DNA of 64,000 nt from Hathewaya massiliensis (GTDB taxonomy: Bacteria > Bacillota > Clostridia > Clostridiales > Clostridiaceae), in the NCBI RefSeq assembly GCF_902143515.1, contig NZ_CABFVD010000004.1:62001-126000 (forward strand), written 5' to 3'. This document shows positions 46,496 to 56,062 of the stretch, piece after piece. Every line of letters begins with the position of its first letter. The stretch's first letter is position 1. Both the position numbers and the translations under genes were made by a program. The notes below the pieces were generated by a model. That model had not been told where the DNA came from. It saw only the letters and a list, made by a program, of their open reading frames with translations, and searched no databases.

Positions 46496-47500
46496 CTAAA
46501 AATCAATTATTTCATCTTTTTTATCTCTAGTCATAAGTTCTAGAATAACATCTTTTACATCTTTACTCCTATACAAAACATCATATAGGGCTTCTGTAAT
46601 AGGCATAGCCACTCCTATTCTTTCTTTTAACTCATATATAGCCTTACAAGCCTTTACACCTTCAACCACCATATTAACTTCTGTACAAGCTTCTTCCATA
46701 GAATATCCCTTACCTATTAAAATTCCAGCACGTCTATTTCTACTATGCATACTTGTACAAGTTACAATTAAGTCTCCCATTCCAGTTAATCCGTAAAAGG
46801 TCTTAGGATTTCCACCTAATTTTACTCCTATTCTAATAATCTCACTCATACCTCTTGTCATAAGTGCTGCTTTAGCATTATCACCATAACCTGCACCATC
46901 TAATATTCCTGCTGCAAGAGCTATGATATTTTTTACAGCTCCCCCCAGTTCCACTCCTATAATATCATTATTAGTATATATTCTTAGCTTTTCATCCATA
47001 AAAATATCTTGAACCTTTTCTGCAACCCTATTATCCTTAGAGGATGCAACTATAGCTGTAGGAATACCAATACTAACTTCTTCTGCATGACTTGGTCCTG
47101 ATAAAATAACCACAGGATTATCAGGCATTTCTTCCTCGATTATTTCTGACATTGTTTTTAAAGTCCCCTGTTCTAAACCTTTTGCAATACTTATTATTAT
47201 AGTATTTTTATTCACTAATTTAGATATTTTACTGCAATACTGACGAATAACATGAGATGGTAGAGATAAAACCACATAGTCTGCATTCTTTACGGCTATT
47301 TCTATGTCATTTTCTCCCTTTATTCTATCTGATAAGTCAATATCTTTTAAATATTTAGAATTCTTATGATTTAAATTTATATCATCAATAACCTCTTTAC
47401 TTCTATCCCATATAGTAATATTTATATTTTCTTTTCTTGCTAATGCAATAGAAAGGGCAGTTCCAAAACTGCCCCCTCCAATAAAAGTTACCTTAGTCAT
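46496..47500 (-). CDS. gpsA: Glycerol-3-phosphate dehydrogenase [NAD(P)+]
   Basis: GpsA (334 aa) makes sn-glycerol-3-phosphate for phospholipid synthesis. It starts [20 protein letters not shown] with the dinucleotide-binding GxGxxG-type loop. It carries [43 protein letters not shown] (catalytic Lys) and [18 protein letters not shown] start at MTKVTF, 9 nt after AAAGGA, overlapping the end of der by 8 nt; the longer frame runs into der. Order der-gpsA-spoIVA is conserved. Confidence 0.97.
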   Translation of the reverse strand: MTKVTFIGGGSFGTALSIALARKENINITIWDRSKEVIDDINLNHKNSKYLKDIDLSDRIKGENDIEIAVKNADYVVLSLPSHVIRQYCSKISKLVNKNTIIISIAKGLEQGTLKTMSEIIEEEMPDNPVVILSGPSHAEEVSIGIPTAIVASSKDNRVAEKVQDIFMDEKLRIYTNNDIIGVELGGAVKNIIALAAGILDGAGYGDNAKAALMTRGMSEIIRIGVKLGGNPKTFYGLTGMGDLIVTCTSMHSRNRRAGILIGKGYSMEEACTEVNMVVEGVKACKAIYELKERIGVAMPITEALYDVLYRSKDVKDVILELMTRDKKDEIIDF

Positions 47501-48821
47501 TCTTTTCATTCCTTTCTCTGAAAATAAACTTAATACCAGTTCCTTTAAAGTCAAATCCATTTCTTAACTGATTTTCTAAGTATCTTCTATAAGAGAAATG
47601 TACAAGTTGTGGGTTATTTACAAAGAATACAAAAGTAGGAGGTTTTATACCTATTTGAGTTACATAGTATATTTTAAGTCTCCTACCAGTTACTACTGGC
47701 GGTTCTTGCATCATAACTGCTTTACTAATTATATCGTTAAGTAGGCCTGTTTGAACTCTAAAGCAATAACTATCATAGCATTTTTTAACTGCTTTTAATA
47801 CTCTATTAACTCTTTGGCCAGTTTTTGCAGATATAAATAAATATTCTGCATAAGACATAAAGTTAAGTCCTTGTTGTAATTGTTTAGTATACACATCTAA
47901 AGTTTTGTTATCTTTTTCTATTAAATCCCATTTATTCACTATAATTAAAATAGCTTTATTTTGTTCATGAGCAAAACCTATTATCTTTTCATCTTGATCT
48001 GTTAATCCCTCTTCTGCATCAATAACAAGTATACAAACATCAGCTTTTTCAATAGATGTAAGACTCCTAATTACACTATATCTTTCAATTTCCTCTTTTA
48101 CCTTACTTTTTCTTCTAACTCCTGCTGTATCTATTAAAATAAACTTTCCTTCTTCTGTTTCTATATAACTATCTATAGCGTCACGAGTGGTTCCTGGAAT
48201 GTTACTAACTATATTTCTATCTTCTCCAAGTATTTTATTTATAAGAGAGGACTTCCCTACATTAGGCTTTCCTACTACTGCTACTTTAACAACATCTTCT
48301 TCCTCATCTTCTAAAGCTTCTATATCTTTAAAGTGTTTAACCACTTCATCTAGCATATCTCCAAGACCTAAAGCTTGATTTGCAGATATACTTATTGGAT
48401 TTTCAAGTCCTAAATTATAGAACTCATATAAGTTACTTTCTTGCTCTAATCTATCTATCTTATTTACTACTAAAACTATAGGTTTATTACTTTTTCTAAG
48501 CATTTGAGCTACTTCATTGTCTGAGTCTGTCATACCTTGTTTTCCATCTACCACAAACATAATTACATCTGCAGTTTCTATAGCTATTTGTGCCTGTCTT
48601 CTCATCTGTGAAAAGATAATATCTTCTGATTCAGGTTCAATACCTCCTGTATCAATTATAGTAAATTTATGGTTTAACCATTCAGATTGTGCATATATTC
48701 TATCTCTTGTAACACCAGGTGTATCTTCTACAATAGCTATTCTCTCTCCTGCTAATTTATTAAATAAGGTAGATTTGCCCACATTAGGCCTTCCTACAAT
48801 TGCTACTATGGGTTTTGCCAT
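47493..48821 (-). CDS. der: Ribosome-associated GTPase Der
   Basis: Der/EngA (442 aa) has two tandem GTPase domains and a KH-like C-terminus and is needed for 50S assembly. The first P-loop is [14 protein letters not shown] (10-23), with DTGGIEPES and NKID. The second is [17 protein letters not shown] (about 183-199), with [12 protein letters not shown] and NKWD. The C-terminal KH-like domain ends [14 protein letters not shown]. Overlaps gpsA by 8 nt; two nt after the DUF512 gene. Confidence 0.98.
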   Translation of the reverse strand: MAKPIVAIVGRPNVGKSTLFNKLAGERIAIVEDTPGVTRDRIYAQSEWLNHKFTIIDTGGIEPESEDIIFSQMRRQAQIAIETADVIMFVVDGKQGMTDSDNEVAQMLRKSNKPIVLVVNKIDRLEQESNLYEFYNLGLENPISISANQALGLGDMLDEVVKHFKDIEALEDEEEDVVKVAVVGKPNVGKSSLINKILGEDRNIVSNIPGTTRDAIDSYIETEEGKFILIDTAGVRRKSKVKEEIERYSVIRSLTSIEKADVCILVIDAEEGLTDQDEKIIGFAHEQNKAILIIVNKWDLIEKDNKTLDVYTKQLQQGLNFMSYAEYLFISAKTGQRVNRVLKAVKKCYDSYCFRVQTGLLNDIISKAVMMQEPPVVTGRRLKIYYVTQIGIKPPTFVFFVNNPQLVHFSYRRYLENQLRNGFDFKGTGIKFIFRERNEKND

Positions 48822-48823
48822 AT

Positions 48824-50158
48824 TTATTCCTCCTTGCTAAAATTATTTAATTTGTTAATTAAATCTTCACCAGTATAATCACATAAAATAACTTTTCTTC
48901 CTAGCTCTATTTCTAAATCTTCAATGGTATAATCATCTAACAGTATCTGTTTATTATCTTCAGCTAATTCATACCCTTTTCTCACCATATTACTAGAAAG
49001 TATTATATATTCTCCTAACTCTTTATGTTGTAGATTTTTAATTATATCTGTACCTGTAATTAAGCCTGCTACAGTTATTGTTTCGCCAAAAAAATCATTT
49101 TTAATTTTCTCCACTGTAATTTTTATATTAGGATTTCTTTTCATAATCTTTTCTGCTGCTTTTTTTATCTCATTATAGGCAGAAACACCTGTTACCATAG
49201 TAAAGCTTCCCTTTTTATTACATTGAAGATCTGTTAATGTACTTTCAATATTAGTCCTAAAAATTCTGATCATACCTATCCCATCTTCCAGTTGACCAAA
49301 GTCCCCATAAAAATCATCCGCAGGTATTTCCTCTTCTGCTAAAACATAGAACTCATCAGATAACCTTATAAAAGGTTCCCCAATTTTTTTCATATACTTT
49401 TCTTGAAGAAACTTTAAATTTTCTATTTCTTTCTTGGCCTCTTCTCTAGCATAGGTATCAAGCTTATAAAGTCCTTCTCTAAACTTAGTTACACCTACTG
49501 GAACTGCAGCTACATTTTTAACTTGGGGGTACAATTTAAATAAATCTTCTACAGTTTTAACTAATTCTTCTTCATTATTAATACCTGGACAAAGAACTAT
49601 CTGGCAATTCATTATTATACCAGCTTCTGAGAATCGTTTCATATAATCATATATTTTTCCTGCAAACCTATTATTAAGCATTTTAACCCTAAGTTCAGGA
49701 TTAGTGGTATGTACTGAAATATTTATAGGACTAATTTTATAATCTATAACCCTTTGAATTTCTTCTTCTTTCATATTGGTTAAAGTAACAAAATTCCCTT
49801 GAAGAAAAGCTAATCTAGAGTCATCATCTTTAAAATATAAAGTTTTCCTCATGCCTTTAGGCATTTGATCTATAAAACAAAATATGCATTTATTAGTGCA
49901 ACTTCTAGCACTATCCATAATACTTTGTTTAAATTGCAATCCCAGATCCTCATCATAATCTTTTTCTATTTCTACTTCCCATATTTCCCCGAAGGATTTT
50001 TCTATACTTAGTATTAAAAACTCATCAGTTATTAAAAACTTATAATCAATTATATCTTTTACCTCTTTGGCATTTATAGAAAGCAGATAATCTCCTACTT
50101 CAATTCCTACCTCTTCTGCTATGCTATTAGGTTCTATATGACTTATATAATTTTTCAT
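48824..50158 (-). CDS. PDZ-radical SAM-DUF512 protein
   Basis: A 444-aa protein with an N-terminal PDZ-like domain ([20 protein letters not shown], about residues 5-24), then a radical SAM cluster [21 protein letters not shown] (about 85-105), and a C-terminal DUF512 region ending [11 protein letters not shown]. This architecture (YtlA/DUF512 type) sits next to der in most Clostridia. The biochemical role is not established; a link to iron-sulfur or modification chemistry is only inferred. The start is the ATG of MKNYIS, 8 nt after AAGGAGAGG; eleven upstream codons are not conserved. Confidence 0.87.
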   Translation of the reverse strand: MKNYISHIEPNSIAEEVGIEVGDYLLSINAKEVKDIIDYKFLITDEFLILSIEKSFGEIWEVEIEKDYDEDLGLQFKQSIMDSARSCTNKCIFCFIDQMPKGMRKTLYFKDDDSRLAFLQGNFVTLTNMKEEEIQRVIDYKISPINISVHTTNPELRVKMLNNRFAGKIYDYMKRFSEAGIIMNCQIVLCPGINNEEELVKTVEDLFKLYPQVKNVAAVPVGVTKFREGLYKLDTYAREEAKKEIENLKFLQEKYMKKIGEPFIRLSDEFYVLAEEEIPADDFYGDFGQLEDGIGMIRIFRTNIESTLTDLQCNKKGSFTMVTGVSAYNEIKKAAEKIMKRNPNIKITVEKIKNDFFGETITVAGLITGTDIIKNLQHKELGEYIILSSNMVRKGYELAEDNKQILLDDYTIEDLEIELGRKVILCDYTGEDLINKLNNFSKEE

Positions 50159-50335
50159 ATATCCCTCTCCTTGGTTATAATTATACATCAAATTATAATA
50201 CAGTAATTCTTAAATTAAGTCAATCTGAAATTATACTAGGATAAGCTAATAAAAATTTATTTTTTATTAATGATTTAATATATAGTAAATATCTCCTTAA
50301 ATATATACAAAAACATATAACAAGTAAAACTATAA

Positions 50336-50368
50336 AAAACCTTCTTTATTATATTAAAAGAAGGTTTT
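50336..50368 (-). terminator. Terminator behind the structured region after the second phosphate-binding protein
   Basis: A perfect 12-bp stem AAAACCTTCTTT/AAAGAAGGTTTT with a 9-nt loop and TTTTTT after it on the minus strand. Confidence 0.88.
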
Positions 50369-50370
50369 TA

Positions 50371-50480
50371 TTCTATACCTACCAACTCTAATAGTAAGCT
50401 GTGAAAAAGCAGTAGAGGTGGCTAAGTCTCTAGATAAGTAATACTAAGCTCATAGCTCCCTTTGAACTTAGAAATCTATT
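50371..50480 (-). ncRNA. Candidate structured RNA (3'-UTR or independent sRNA)
   Basis: Between the lipoprotein stop (50483) and the terminator, the minus-strand RNA can fold into two helices. One is an 8-bp hairpin CUAAGUUC/GAGCUUAG (50464-50471 with 50444-50451). The other is a 13-bp interrupted stem (50413-50427 with 50377-50390). Each contains a U-G wobble that would be a C-A mismatch on the plus strand, favouring a minus-strand RNA. A segment UAGAG (50428-50432) can pair instead with CUCUA (50413-50417), opening the second stem. I match it to no known riboswitch. The rest of 50159-50335 is plain AT-rich sequence. Confidence 0.5.
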
Positions 50481-50482
50481 TA

Positions 50483-51364
50483 TTATTTTTGTCCTATACA
50501 ATAATTTTGTATGATTTTTTTTCCTTCATCGCTTTTAATATAATTAATAAATTCTTCTATACTTTTCTCTTCTTCTTTCTTATAGGTGATTTTAATTTCA
50601 TATACTAAAGGGTATACTCCCGCTTCAATGCTATTCTTTGAAAAATTAACACCATTTAATTTTAAAACTTTACAATGTGTTTTTATGTTCTGCATATTAG
50701 AATATCCTATAGTGTTTTTATCACTTATCTTTTGTAATGCTTCTTCTAAGGAATTAACTATTGTGCATTCTTCACCATAATTTAGATTTGAAGGAATTCT
50801 CATAACCTTTTCATCAAACTTATGTCTTAAAAAATTATTTTCTTGTAAAGTAATAAAATTAATTTTATCTTCTGTCTTATTTTTAACATCAATATTTTCC
50901 ATTTCTTTTAAACTTTTAATTTTCCCACTATAAATATCTCTTAATTTTTCTATGTTTATATTATCCATAGGAAATTCTTCACTTGATATAATAGCTATTC
51001 CGTCCTTTGCTATAGTTTCGCTTTTATAATTTTCTTTTTCTATATCATAACCTATAAAAATTCTAATTTCCTCACTCTCAGTACTTTTGCTACTTGACTT
51101 GCCGTCTTCTTTACCCTTATTAGTTTCTTTTATTAATTTTTCTACTTCTGCTTTTGATACTGTTTTAAAGTTTATTTTTTTATTAACATTTAAATTAAAA
51201 TCCTTTGATATATCTGCAATCATAGGCTTTAAGGATTCATCTGTATATAAAGTTATTTTTGAACTTTCACTACTCTGATTTGTATTATTCTCTTCCTTCT
51301 TGCTACTACAAGAAGAGACGAATATAGATATAAAAATTAAAAAGAAAACTAAAATTTTTTTCAT
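50483..51364 (-). CDS. Second phosphate-binding-like lipoprotein (PstS-type substrate-binding domain)
   Basis: A 293-aa secreted lipoprotein. The signal peptide MKKILVFFLIFISIFVSSCS has a lipobox ending at Cys19. The mature part has the periplasmic-binding fold seen in PstS-like proteins: KITLYTDESLKPMIADISKD, a central EIRIFIGYD, then NTIGYSNMQNIKT and a C-terminal FINYIKSDEGKKIIQNYCIG. It lacks the clear phosphate loop (GSGAGI) of the true PstS at 54725, so the ligand is uncertain. The start is the ATG 7 nt after AGGAG. It lies downstream of phoU, 53 bp away, apparently the last gene of the pst operon. Confidence 0.82.
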   Translation of the reverse strand: MKKILVFFLIFISIFVSSCSSKKEENNTNQSSESSKITLYTDESLKPMIADISKDFNLNVNKKINFKTVSKAEVEKLIKETNKGKEDGKSSSKSTESEEIRIFIGYDIEKENYKSETIAKDGIAIISSEEFPMDNINIEKLRDIYSGKIKSLKEMENIDVKNKTEDKINFITLQENNFLRHKFDEKVMRIPSNLNYGEECTIVNSLEEALQKISDKNTIGYSNMQNIKTHCKVLKLNGVNFSKNSIEAGVYPLVYEIKITYKKEEEKSIEEFINYIKSDEGKKIIQNYCIGQK

Positions 51365-51417
51365 AAACATGCTCCTGTTCTTTAGTCTTTTTTTTAGTTT
51401 TCTCCTTATTTTAAATT

Positions 51418-52074
51418 TTATTCGTTCAAATCTACTTGTTTACCTGTAACTAAGTAAATAGTCCATTCACAAATGTTAGTTGTATGATCTGCTATTCTCT
51501 CTAAAAACTTACAAACAAACAAAAATTGTGTAGCTTGATTAGTATGCTCGGAATTATTCTTCATTATTTCAATCATCTCATTAAAAACTATTTTATATAA
51601 TTCGTCAACTTTATCATCTCGTCTGCACACTTCATAAGCCTTATCTATGCTTCCTTCTACATATGCATCCAAGGAATCTTTTATCATGCTTTTTACTATT
51701 TCACTCATCTTAGGAATATATACAAGCTCACGTACATATTCATCTTTACTTAATTTTTTTGTTATCTTAGCAATATCAACAGCATGATCTGCTATCCTTT
51801 CAAGGTCTGTTACTATTTTCGTAGTTGTAAATATAGTTCTAAGATCACTTGCTAATGGTTGTTGCATTGCAATAAGTTTAATTGCCATATCTTCAATTTC
51901 TTTTTCAGTATTGTCTATTATATCATCATTTTTAATTACTTTTTCGGCTAACTCTAAATCCCTATTCTCTAGAGCTTTAATAGAATCAAAAATTTGTTTT
52001 TCTACTATGCTACCCATTCTTAATAAATCATTATGCATATCACGTAAACTGGATTCAAAACCTGATCTAACCAT
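51418..52074 (-). CDS. phoU: Phosphate transport regulator PhoU
   Basis: PhoU (218 aa) is the peripheral protein that links Pst transport state to the PhoR kinase and limits uptake. Two three-helix repeats are visible with the metal-binding E/DxxxD pattern: TTTKIVTDLERIADHAVDIAK (about 85-105) and LFVCKFLERIADHTTNICEW (about 186-205). A fully helical, standard-size member. 38 nt after pstB, the normal pstSCAB-phoU end. Confidence 0.97.
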   Translation of the reverse strand: MVRSGFESSLRDMHNDLLRMGSIVEKQIFDSIKALENRDLELAEKVIKNDDIIDNTEKEIEDMAIKLIAMQQPLASDLRTIFTTTKIVTDLERIADHAVDIAKITKKLSKDEYVRELVYIPKMSEIVKSMIKDSLDAYVEGSIDKAYEVCRRDDKVDELYKIVFNEMIEIMKNNSEHTNQATQFLFVCKFLERIADHTTNICEWTIYLVTGKQVDLNE

Positions 52075-52112
52075 TATTACACCAACTTTCTAATTATAAT
52101 TTTAAACATATT

Positions 52113-52865
52113 TTAGCCAAATCTTCCAGTTATATAATCTTCTGTTCTCTTATCTTTAGGATTATAAAATATGTCTTCTGTACGTCCACATTCAATTAAA
52201 TCTCCGCTTAAGAAAAAAGCTGTTTTATCTGAAATTCTACCTGCCTGTTGCATATTATGAGTTACTATTATAACTGTGTAATTTTTTTTAAGCTCCCCCA
52301 TAAGTTCTTCTACTTTTGAAGTTGAAATAGGGTCTAAAGCAGAAGTTGGTTCATCCATAAGTATAACTTCTGGACTTACAGCTAAGGTTCTGGCAATACA
52401 TATCCTCTGTTGTTGCCCTCCTGATAAGCCTAGTGCATTTTTATGGAGTCTATCCTTAACTTCATTCCATATAGCAGCCCCAGTTAAACTTTCTTCAACA
52501 ATTTTATCTAACTTATGCTTTTCTTTTATACCATGAATTCTAGGACCATAAGCTATATTATCATATATAGACATTGAGAACGGATTGGGTCTTTGAAAAA
52601 CCATACCAATTCTTTTTCTTAAATTTATAATATCATATTCCTCTGAATATATATTATTTCCTTCGAAGTTTATTTCTCCTGTAATTTTAACTCCTTCAAT
52701 CAAATCATTCATTCTATTTATAGTTCTTAAAAAAGTAGATTTACCACAGCCAGATGGTCCAATTAAGGCCGTAACTTCATTTTTTTCAACTTTTATATTA
52801 ACATTATTTAATGCTTTATTACTTCCATAGTAAAGATTTAAATCCTTTACATCTATTATATTCAT
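52113..52865 (-). CDS. pstB: Phosphate ABC transporter ATP-binding protein PstB
   Basis: PstB (250 aa) powers phosphate import. Walker A is [20 protein letters not shown] (about 33-52), the Q-loop is [14 protein letters not shown], the ABC signature is [16 protein letters not shown] and Walker B is [12 protein letters not shown]. The PstB-type N-terminus [18 protein letters not shown] and the [22 protein letters not shown] end are conserved. About 20 nt downstream of pstA. Confidence 0.98.
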   Translation of the reverse strand: MNIIDVKDLNLYYGSNKALNNVNIKVEKNEVTALIGPSGCGKSTFLRTINRMNDLIEGVKITGEINFEGNNIYSEEYDIINLRKRIGMVFQRPNPFSMSIYDNIAYGPRIHGIKEKHKLDKIVEESLTGAAIWNEVKDRLHKNALGLSGGQQQRICIARTLAVSPEVILMDEPTSALDPISTSKVEELMGELKKNYTVIIVTHNMQQAGRISDKTAFFLSGDLIECGRTEDIFYNPKDKRTEDYITGRFG

Positions 52866-52885
52866 TTAGTTTTCCCCCTCTCCTT

Positions 52886-53773
52886 TTACTTTTTACCTGT
52901 ATAACGCTCGTATATTTTTTTTCCTATTGTTCGAGAAATTATATTGAATAATAAAACAATTATTATTAGTACCGCTGAAGCTCCATTAGCTATTCTATCA
53001 GCATCTGGAATCATACCTTCAGAATTAACTTTCCATATATAAACAGATAAAGTTTCTGCCGGTCTAAACACATTAAATGCAAAGTTATTATTAAATAAAT
53101 TTGAAATATTAAAACTAATTTCTGGTGCACTCATTCCAGAAGTATATAAAAGAGCTGCTGCTTCTCCAAATATTCTTCCAGCTGCAAGAATTATCCCTGT
53201 TAATATTTGCGGAAAAGCATTAGGTAAAATTACCTTTACTATAGTTTGCCACTTAGTAGCCCCAAGAGCTAAACTTCCTTCTTTTATGTGTTTTCCTGAT
53301 AAGCGAATTGCATCTTCACATACCCTAGTTAAGGCTGGTAAATTTAAAATACTAATAGCTAAAGCACCAGATAGTAAGGTGAATCCCCACCCAGTAGCAT
53401 TTACAAAAATCAAGAGTCCAAATAAACCTACAACAATTGATGGCAGTGATGCCATGGTTTCAATACACAGTCTTACTATCTTTATTAATAATCCATGCCC
53501 TGAATATTCTGATAAATAAATGCCAGCACCAACTCCTAGAGGTACAGATATTATTAAGGAAATAATAAGCATATAAATAGAGTTAAATAACTGAGGACCT
53601 ATTCCCCCTCCCTCTTCACCAATAGATGGAGATCCAAATAAAAATTTAGAATCTAAAGCATGCCTTCCATTATATACAATATATCCTAATAAAAATATCA
53701 ATAATAGCACAACTAAAAATGAAATACCATAAAATATGGCAGTCCATATTCTATCTATAGTTTTTTTATTCAT
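52886..53773 (-). CDS. pstA: Phosphate ABC transporter permease PstA
   Basis: PstA (295 aa), one of the two membrane permeases of the phosphate importer. Six membrane segments. It shows MASLPSIVVGLFGLLIFV, the coupling-helix EAA-like loop ALGATKWQTIVKVILPNAFP and GIILAAGRIFGEAAALLYTSG. The ATG shares one base with the pstC stop, so the permeases are coupled. Confidence 0.97.
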   Translation of the reverse strand: MNKKTIDRIWTAIFYGISFLVVLLLIFLLGYIVYNGRHALDSKFLFGSPSIGEEGGGIGPQLFNSIYMLIISLIISVPLGVGAGIYLSEYSGHGLLIKIVRLCIETMASLPSIVVGLFGLLIFVNATGWGFTLLSGALAISILNLPALTRVCEDAIRLSGKHIKEGSLALGATKWQTIVKVILPNAFPQILTGIILAAGRIFGEAAALLYTSGMSAPEISFNISNLFNNNFAFNVFRPAETLSVYIWKVNSEGMIPDADRIANGASAVLIIIVLLFNIISRTIGKKIYERYTGKK

Positions 53774-54663
53774 TAGGCTCCACCTCTTTTACCTAGAAAC
53801 TTAATTAACAAAATAAATATAAAAGAAATTATTAGAAGTAATAGCGCTAATGACCATAGTGCATCATTCCATGCTGTTCCACTTACAGTGTTAGCCATGT
53901 CCATAGTTATAATACTAGTTAATGTTGTCGTTGGTTTTAATAAATAGAATGGTTTTTTTAGTGCATTTCCTATGACCATCTGAACTGCAAGGGCCTCTCC
54001 AAATGCTCTTGCAAGGCCTAATACTATTGCAGTTAAAATTTCATTTTTTCCTGCTGGAATAATAACTCTTGATATAGTTTGCCACCTTGTTGCCCCTAAC
54101 CCATAAGATGCTTCTATATAATCATTAGGTATAGCTTTTAATGCATCAGATGAAATACTGGCTATAGTTGGAAGTATCATTATACTTAAAACTATAATTC
54201 CAGAAAGTAAGCTAAAGCCTATGCCTCCAAATATTTTTTTTATAAAAGGAACTAAGACTGTGATTCCTATCCATCCATAGACTACTGAAGGAATACCTAC
54301 AAATAATTCTAAAGTTGGTTGAATAATCTTCTTACCTAATTTTAGAGAAATAAAGTTCATAAATATAGCAAGTGCAATACTTATAGGTGCACTTATTAAT
54401 ACAGCTCCCAAAGAGACAAAGGTAGATCCTAATATAAATATTCCAGCACCAAAGGATGGAGTATCACTCTCTGGCATCCATTTAGTTGAAAAAATAAATT
54501 CTTTTATGCTTATATTATTATTGATAAAAGTACTTAGCCCTTTAAAAGCCAGAAAAGATATTATTGAAATAGTTAAAACTACTATAAGAATTCCACAAAA
54601 AAATGCATATCCTCTACCTAAATATTCAGTTTTTAATTTGTTATAATAACTTCTTTTTTCCAT
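53773..54663 (-). CDS. pstC: Phosphate ABC transporter permease PstC
   Basis: PstC (296 aa), the partner permease. It has ELFVGIPSVVYGWIGITVLV, the EAA loop YGLGATRWQTISRVIIPAG and VLGLARAFGEALAVQMVIGN. Six membrane segments. It is separated from pstS by 61 bp that contain a terminator-like hairpin (54695-54716), which would keep pstC levels below pstS. Confidence 0.97.
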   Translation of the reverse strand: MEKRSYYNKLKTEYLGRGYAFFCGILIVVLTISIISFLAFKGLSTFINNNISIKEFIFSTKWMPESDTPSFGAGIFILGSTFVSLGAVLISAPISIALAIFMNFISLKLGKKIIQPTLELFVGIPSVVYGWIGITVLVPFIKKIFGGIGFSLLSGIIVLSIMILPTIASISSDALKAIPNDYIEASYGLGATRWQTISRVIIPAGKNEILTAIVLGLARAFGEALAVQMVIGNALKKPFYLLKPTTTLTSIITMDMANTVSGTAWNDALWSLALLLLIISFIFILLIKFLGKRGGA

Positions 54664-54694
54664 ATATCTCGCCTCATTATATTCTTATTTATAA

Positions 54695-54716
54695 AAAGAT
54701 CGGTAGTCCGACCTTT
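54695..54716 (-). terminator. Attenuator hairpin between pstS and pstC
   Basis: A 9-bp stem AAAGGUCGG/CCGAUCUUU (one G-U pair) with an ACUA loop and Ts after it on the minus strand. As the genes continue as one operon, it is best read as a partial terminator setting a pstS excess. Confidence 0.8.
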
Positions 54717-54724
54717 TTTATAAA

Positions 54725-55615
54725 CTATTTAAAATCACTTATTGGAATGTAACCAAGCTTTTTAACTGTTTCTTTATTCTCTTCACTTACCATATAATCC
54801 AAGAACTCTTTTGTTAGTCCTTTAGGTTCACCCTTGGTATACATATGCTCATAGGACCAGAAGGGATATTTCTTTGCTACTATGTTTTCATTTGTAGCTT
54901 CTACAGCATTTATTTTTAATACATTTATATCTTTTCTTATGTTTTCAGATAAGTATGATAGTGCTAAATAACTTATACCACCTTCTGTATTTTTTAAAGA
55001 AGTTCTTACTGCACCACTTGAGTCTTGTGTAGTACCAAGTCCACTTTTCTCCTTCACTCCATCCATTATAGTATCCACAAAAGTCGCCCTTGTTCCTGAG
55101 GATGCCCCTCTATTTATTATATTAATGGGTTTATTCTCTCCCCCTACTTGTTTCCAATTAGTAATTTTTCCTTCAAAAATATTTTTTATCTGTTCCTTAG
55201 TTAAGGATTCTACTTTTACATCCTTACTAACAACCATAGCAAAACCTATACCACAAACTTTATGATCTTTTAATTCCTTTAATTTAGATTTATCTTTTAA
55301 TTTTGTTTCTGCACTTACATCTGAATTGCCAATATCACAATTACCACTAGCTACTTGATTTATGCCTGCTCCACTTCCGCCCCCTTGTACATTTATAGTA
55401 ACATTAGGGTTTTTAATCTTAAAATTATTTGCACTTTTCTCTACAAGCGGTTGTAATGCTGAAGATCCTAATGTAGTTATGGTTCCTGAAACTCCTTTAA
55501 CTTCTGATGTGGATTTTTCATTGTTTTTAGCATTATTTCCACATCCATAAAAAACTCCACTCATTAATGCCATAATTAAAACACCTGTTAGCAACCTAAT
55601 ACCCTTTTTTTTCAT
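54725..55615 (-). CDS. pstS: Phosphate ABC transporter substrate-binding protein PstS
   Basis: PstS (296 aa), the phosphate-capturing lipoprotein. The signal peptide MKKKGIRLLTGVLIMALMSG runs into a lipobox at FYGCG (Cys25). Phosphate-binding stretches are TTLGSSALQPLVEKSANNF, VQGGGSGAGINQVASGNCD and INRGASSGTRATFVDTIM. AGGGAATAA precedes the ATG. It is the first gene of pstSCAB-phoU. Upstream 55616-55740 contains spaced GTTAA motifs that could be a Pho box. Confidence 0.96.
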   Translation of the reverse strand: MKKKGIRLLTGVLIMALMSGVFYGCGNNAKNNEKSTSEVKGVSGTITTLGSSALQPLVEKSANNFKIKNPNVTINVQGGGSGAGINQVASGNCDIGNSDVSAETKLKDKSKLKELKDHKVCGIGFAMVVSKDVKVESLTKEQIKNIFEGKITNWKQVGGENKPINIINRGASSGTRATFVDTIMDGVKEKSGLGTTQDSSGAVRTSLKNTEGGISYLALSYLSENIRKDINVLKINAVEATNENIVAKKYPFWSYEHMYTKGEPKGLTKEFLDYMVSEENKETVKKLGYIPISDFK

Positions 55616-55833
55616 AAATTATTCCCTCCATAATATTTTTATATTGGTTATTATTTTCTCCCCACAATAAGATAATATTCTATTTAAGTTAAAAAACTAT
55701 TATGTATAGGTTAATTAAACCCATAATCTTGTTAATTTAATTTTACATAATTATAAAAAATCTATGAATCAATAAGTCTTAATCTAAAGGTAAATGATAT
55801 GTTTCATAACCCAAAGTACACATAAATAATATA

Positions 55834-55882
55834 AAAACCATGTATAAATAGGAAATAAAGTCCCCCTTTTATACATGGTTTT
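55834..55882 (-). terminator. 15-bp hairpin, likely phoPR terminator
   Basis: AAAACCATGTATAAA is the exact complement of TTTATACATGGTTTT, separated by 19 nt. The minus strand continues TTATAT, so the U-tract is short. Confidence 0.6.
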
Positions 55883-56008
55883 ATTCACAGTGCATTAGAA
55901 ATATTTCTTTTTAAACAAATTCTTTGTAATTCATAGAGTTATTCATACTCTAATATTCATACACTTTAAAAATTTAAGTACGTATTTATCACTAACTTTC
56001 ATAAAATT

Positions 56009-56051
56009 TTATAAGCTTTATTGAAAGTAAAAATCCCAATAAAGCTTATAA
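56009..56051 (-). terminator. 14-bp hairpin immediately after phoR
   Basis: TTATAAGCTTTATT pairs with AATAAAGCTTATAA around a 15-nt loop. A terminator or mRNA 3'-stabilising structure; the tail is not strongly U-rich. Confidence 0.6.
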
Positions 56052-56062
56052 CTACGCATATC

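Larger units (their letters stand above)
55616..56062. other. phoR/pstS intergenic: two hairpins and candidate Pho box
   Basis: No gene is visible in these 447 bp. A 14-bp inverted repeat (56009-56022 with 56038-56051) lies just after phoR. A perfect 15-bp stem (55834-55848 with 55868-55882) follows and may end the phoPR transcript. Nearer pstS, GTTAA occurs on the plus strand at 55688, 55710 and 55731, that is spaced about two helical turns (22 and 21 bp). This is compatible with PhoP binding but not proof. Confidence 0.55.

Noticed and set aside
50371-50480. Known riboswitch (c-di-GMP, preQ1, fluoride, THF) for the structured region
   Set aside because: The consensus cores of those classes as I know them are not present, so it is left unassigned.
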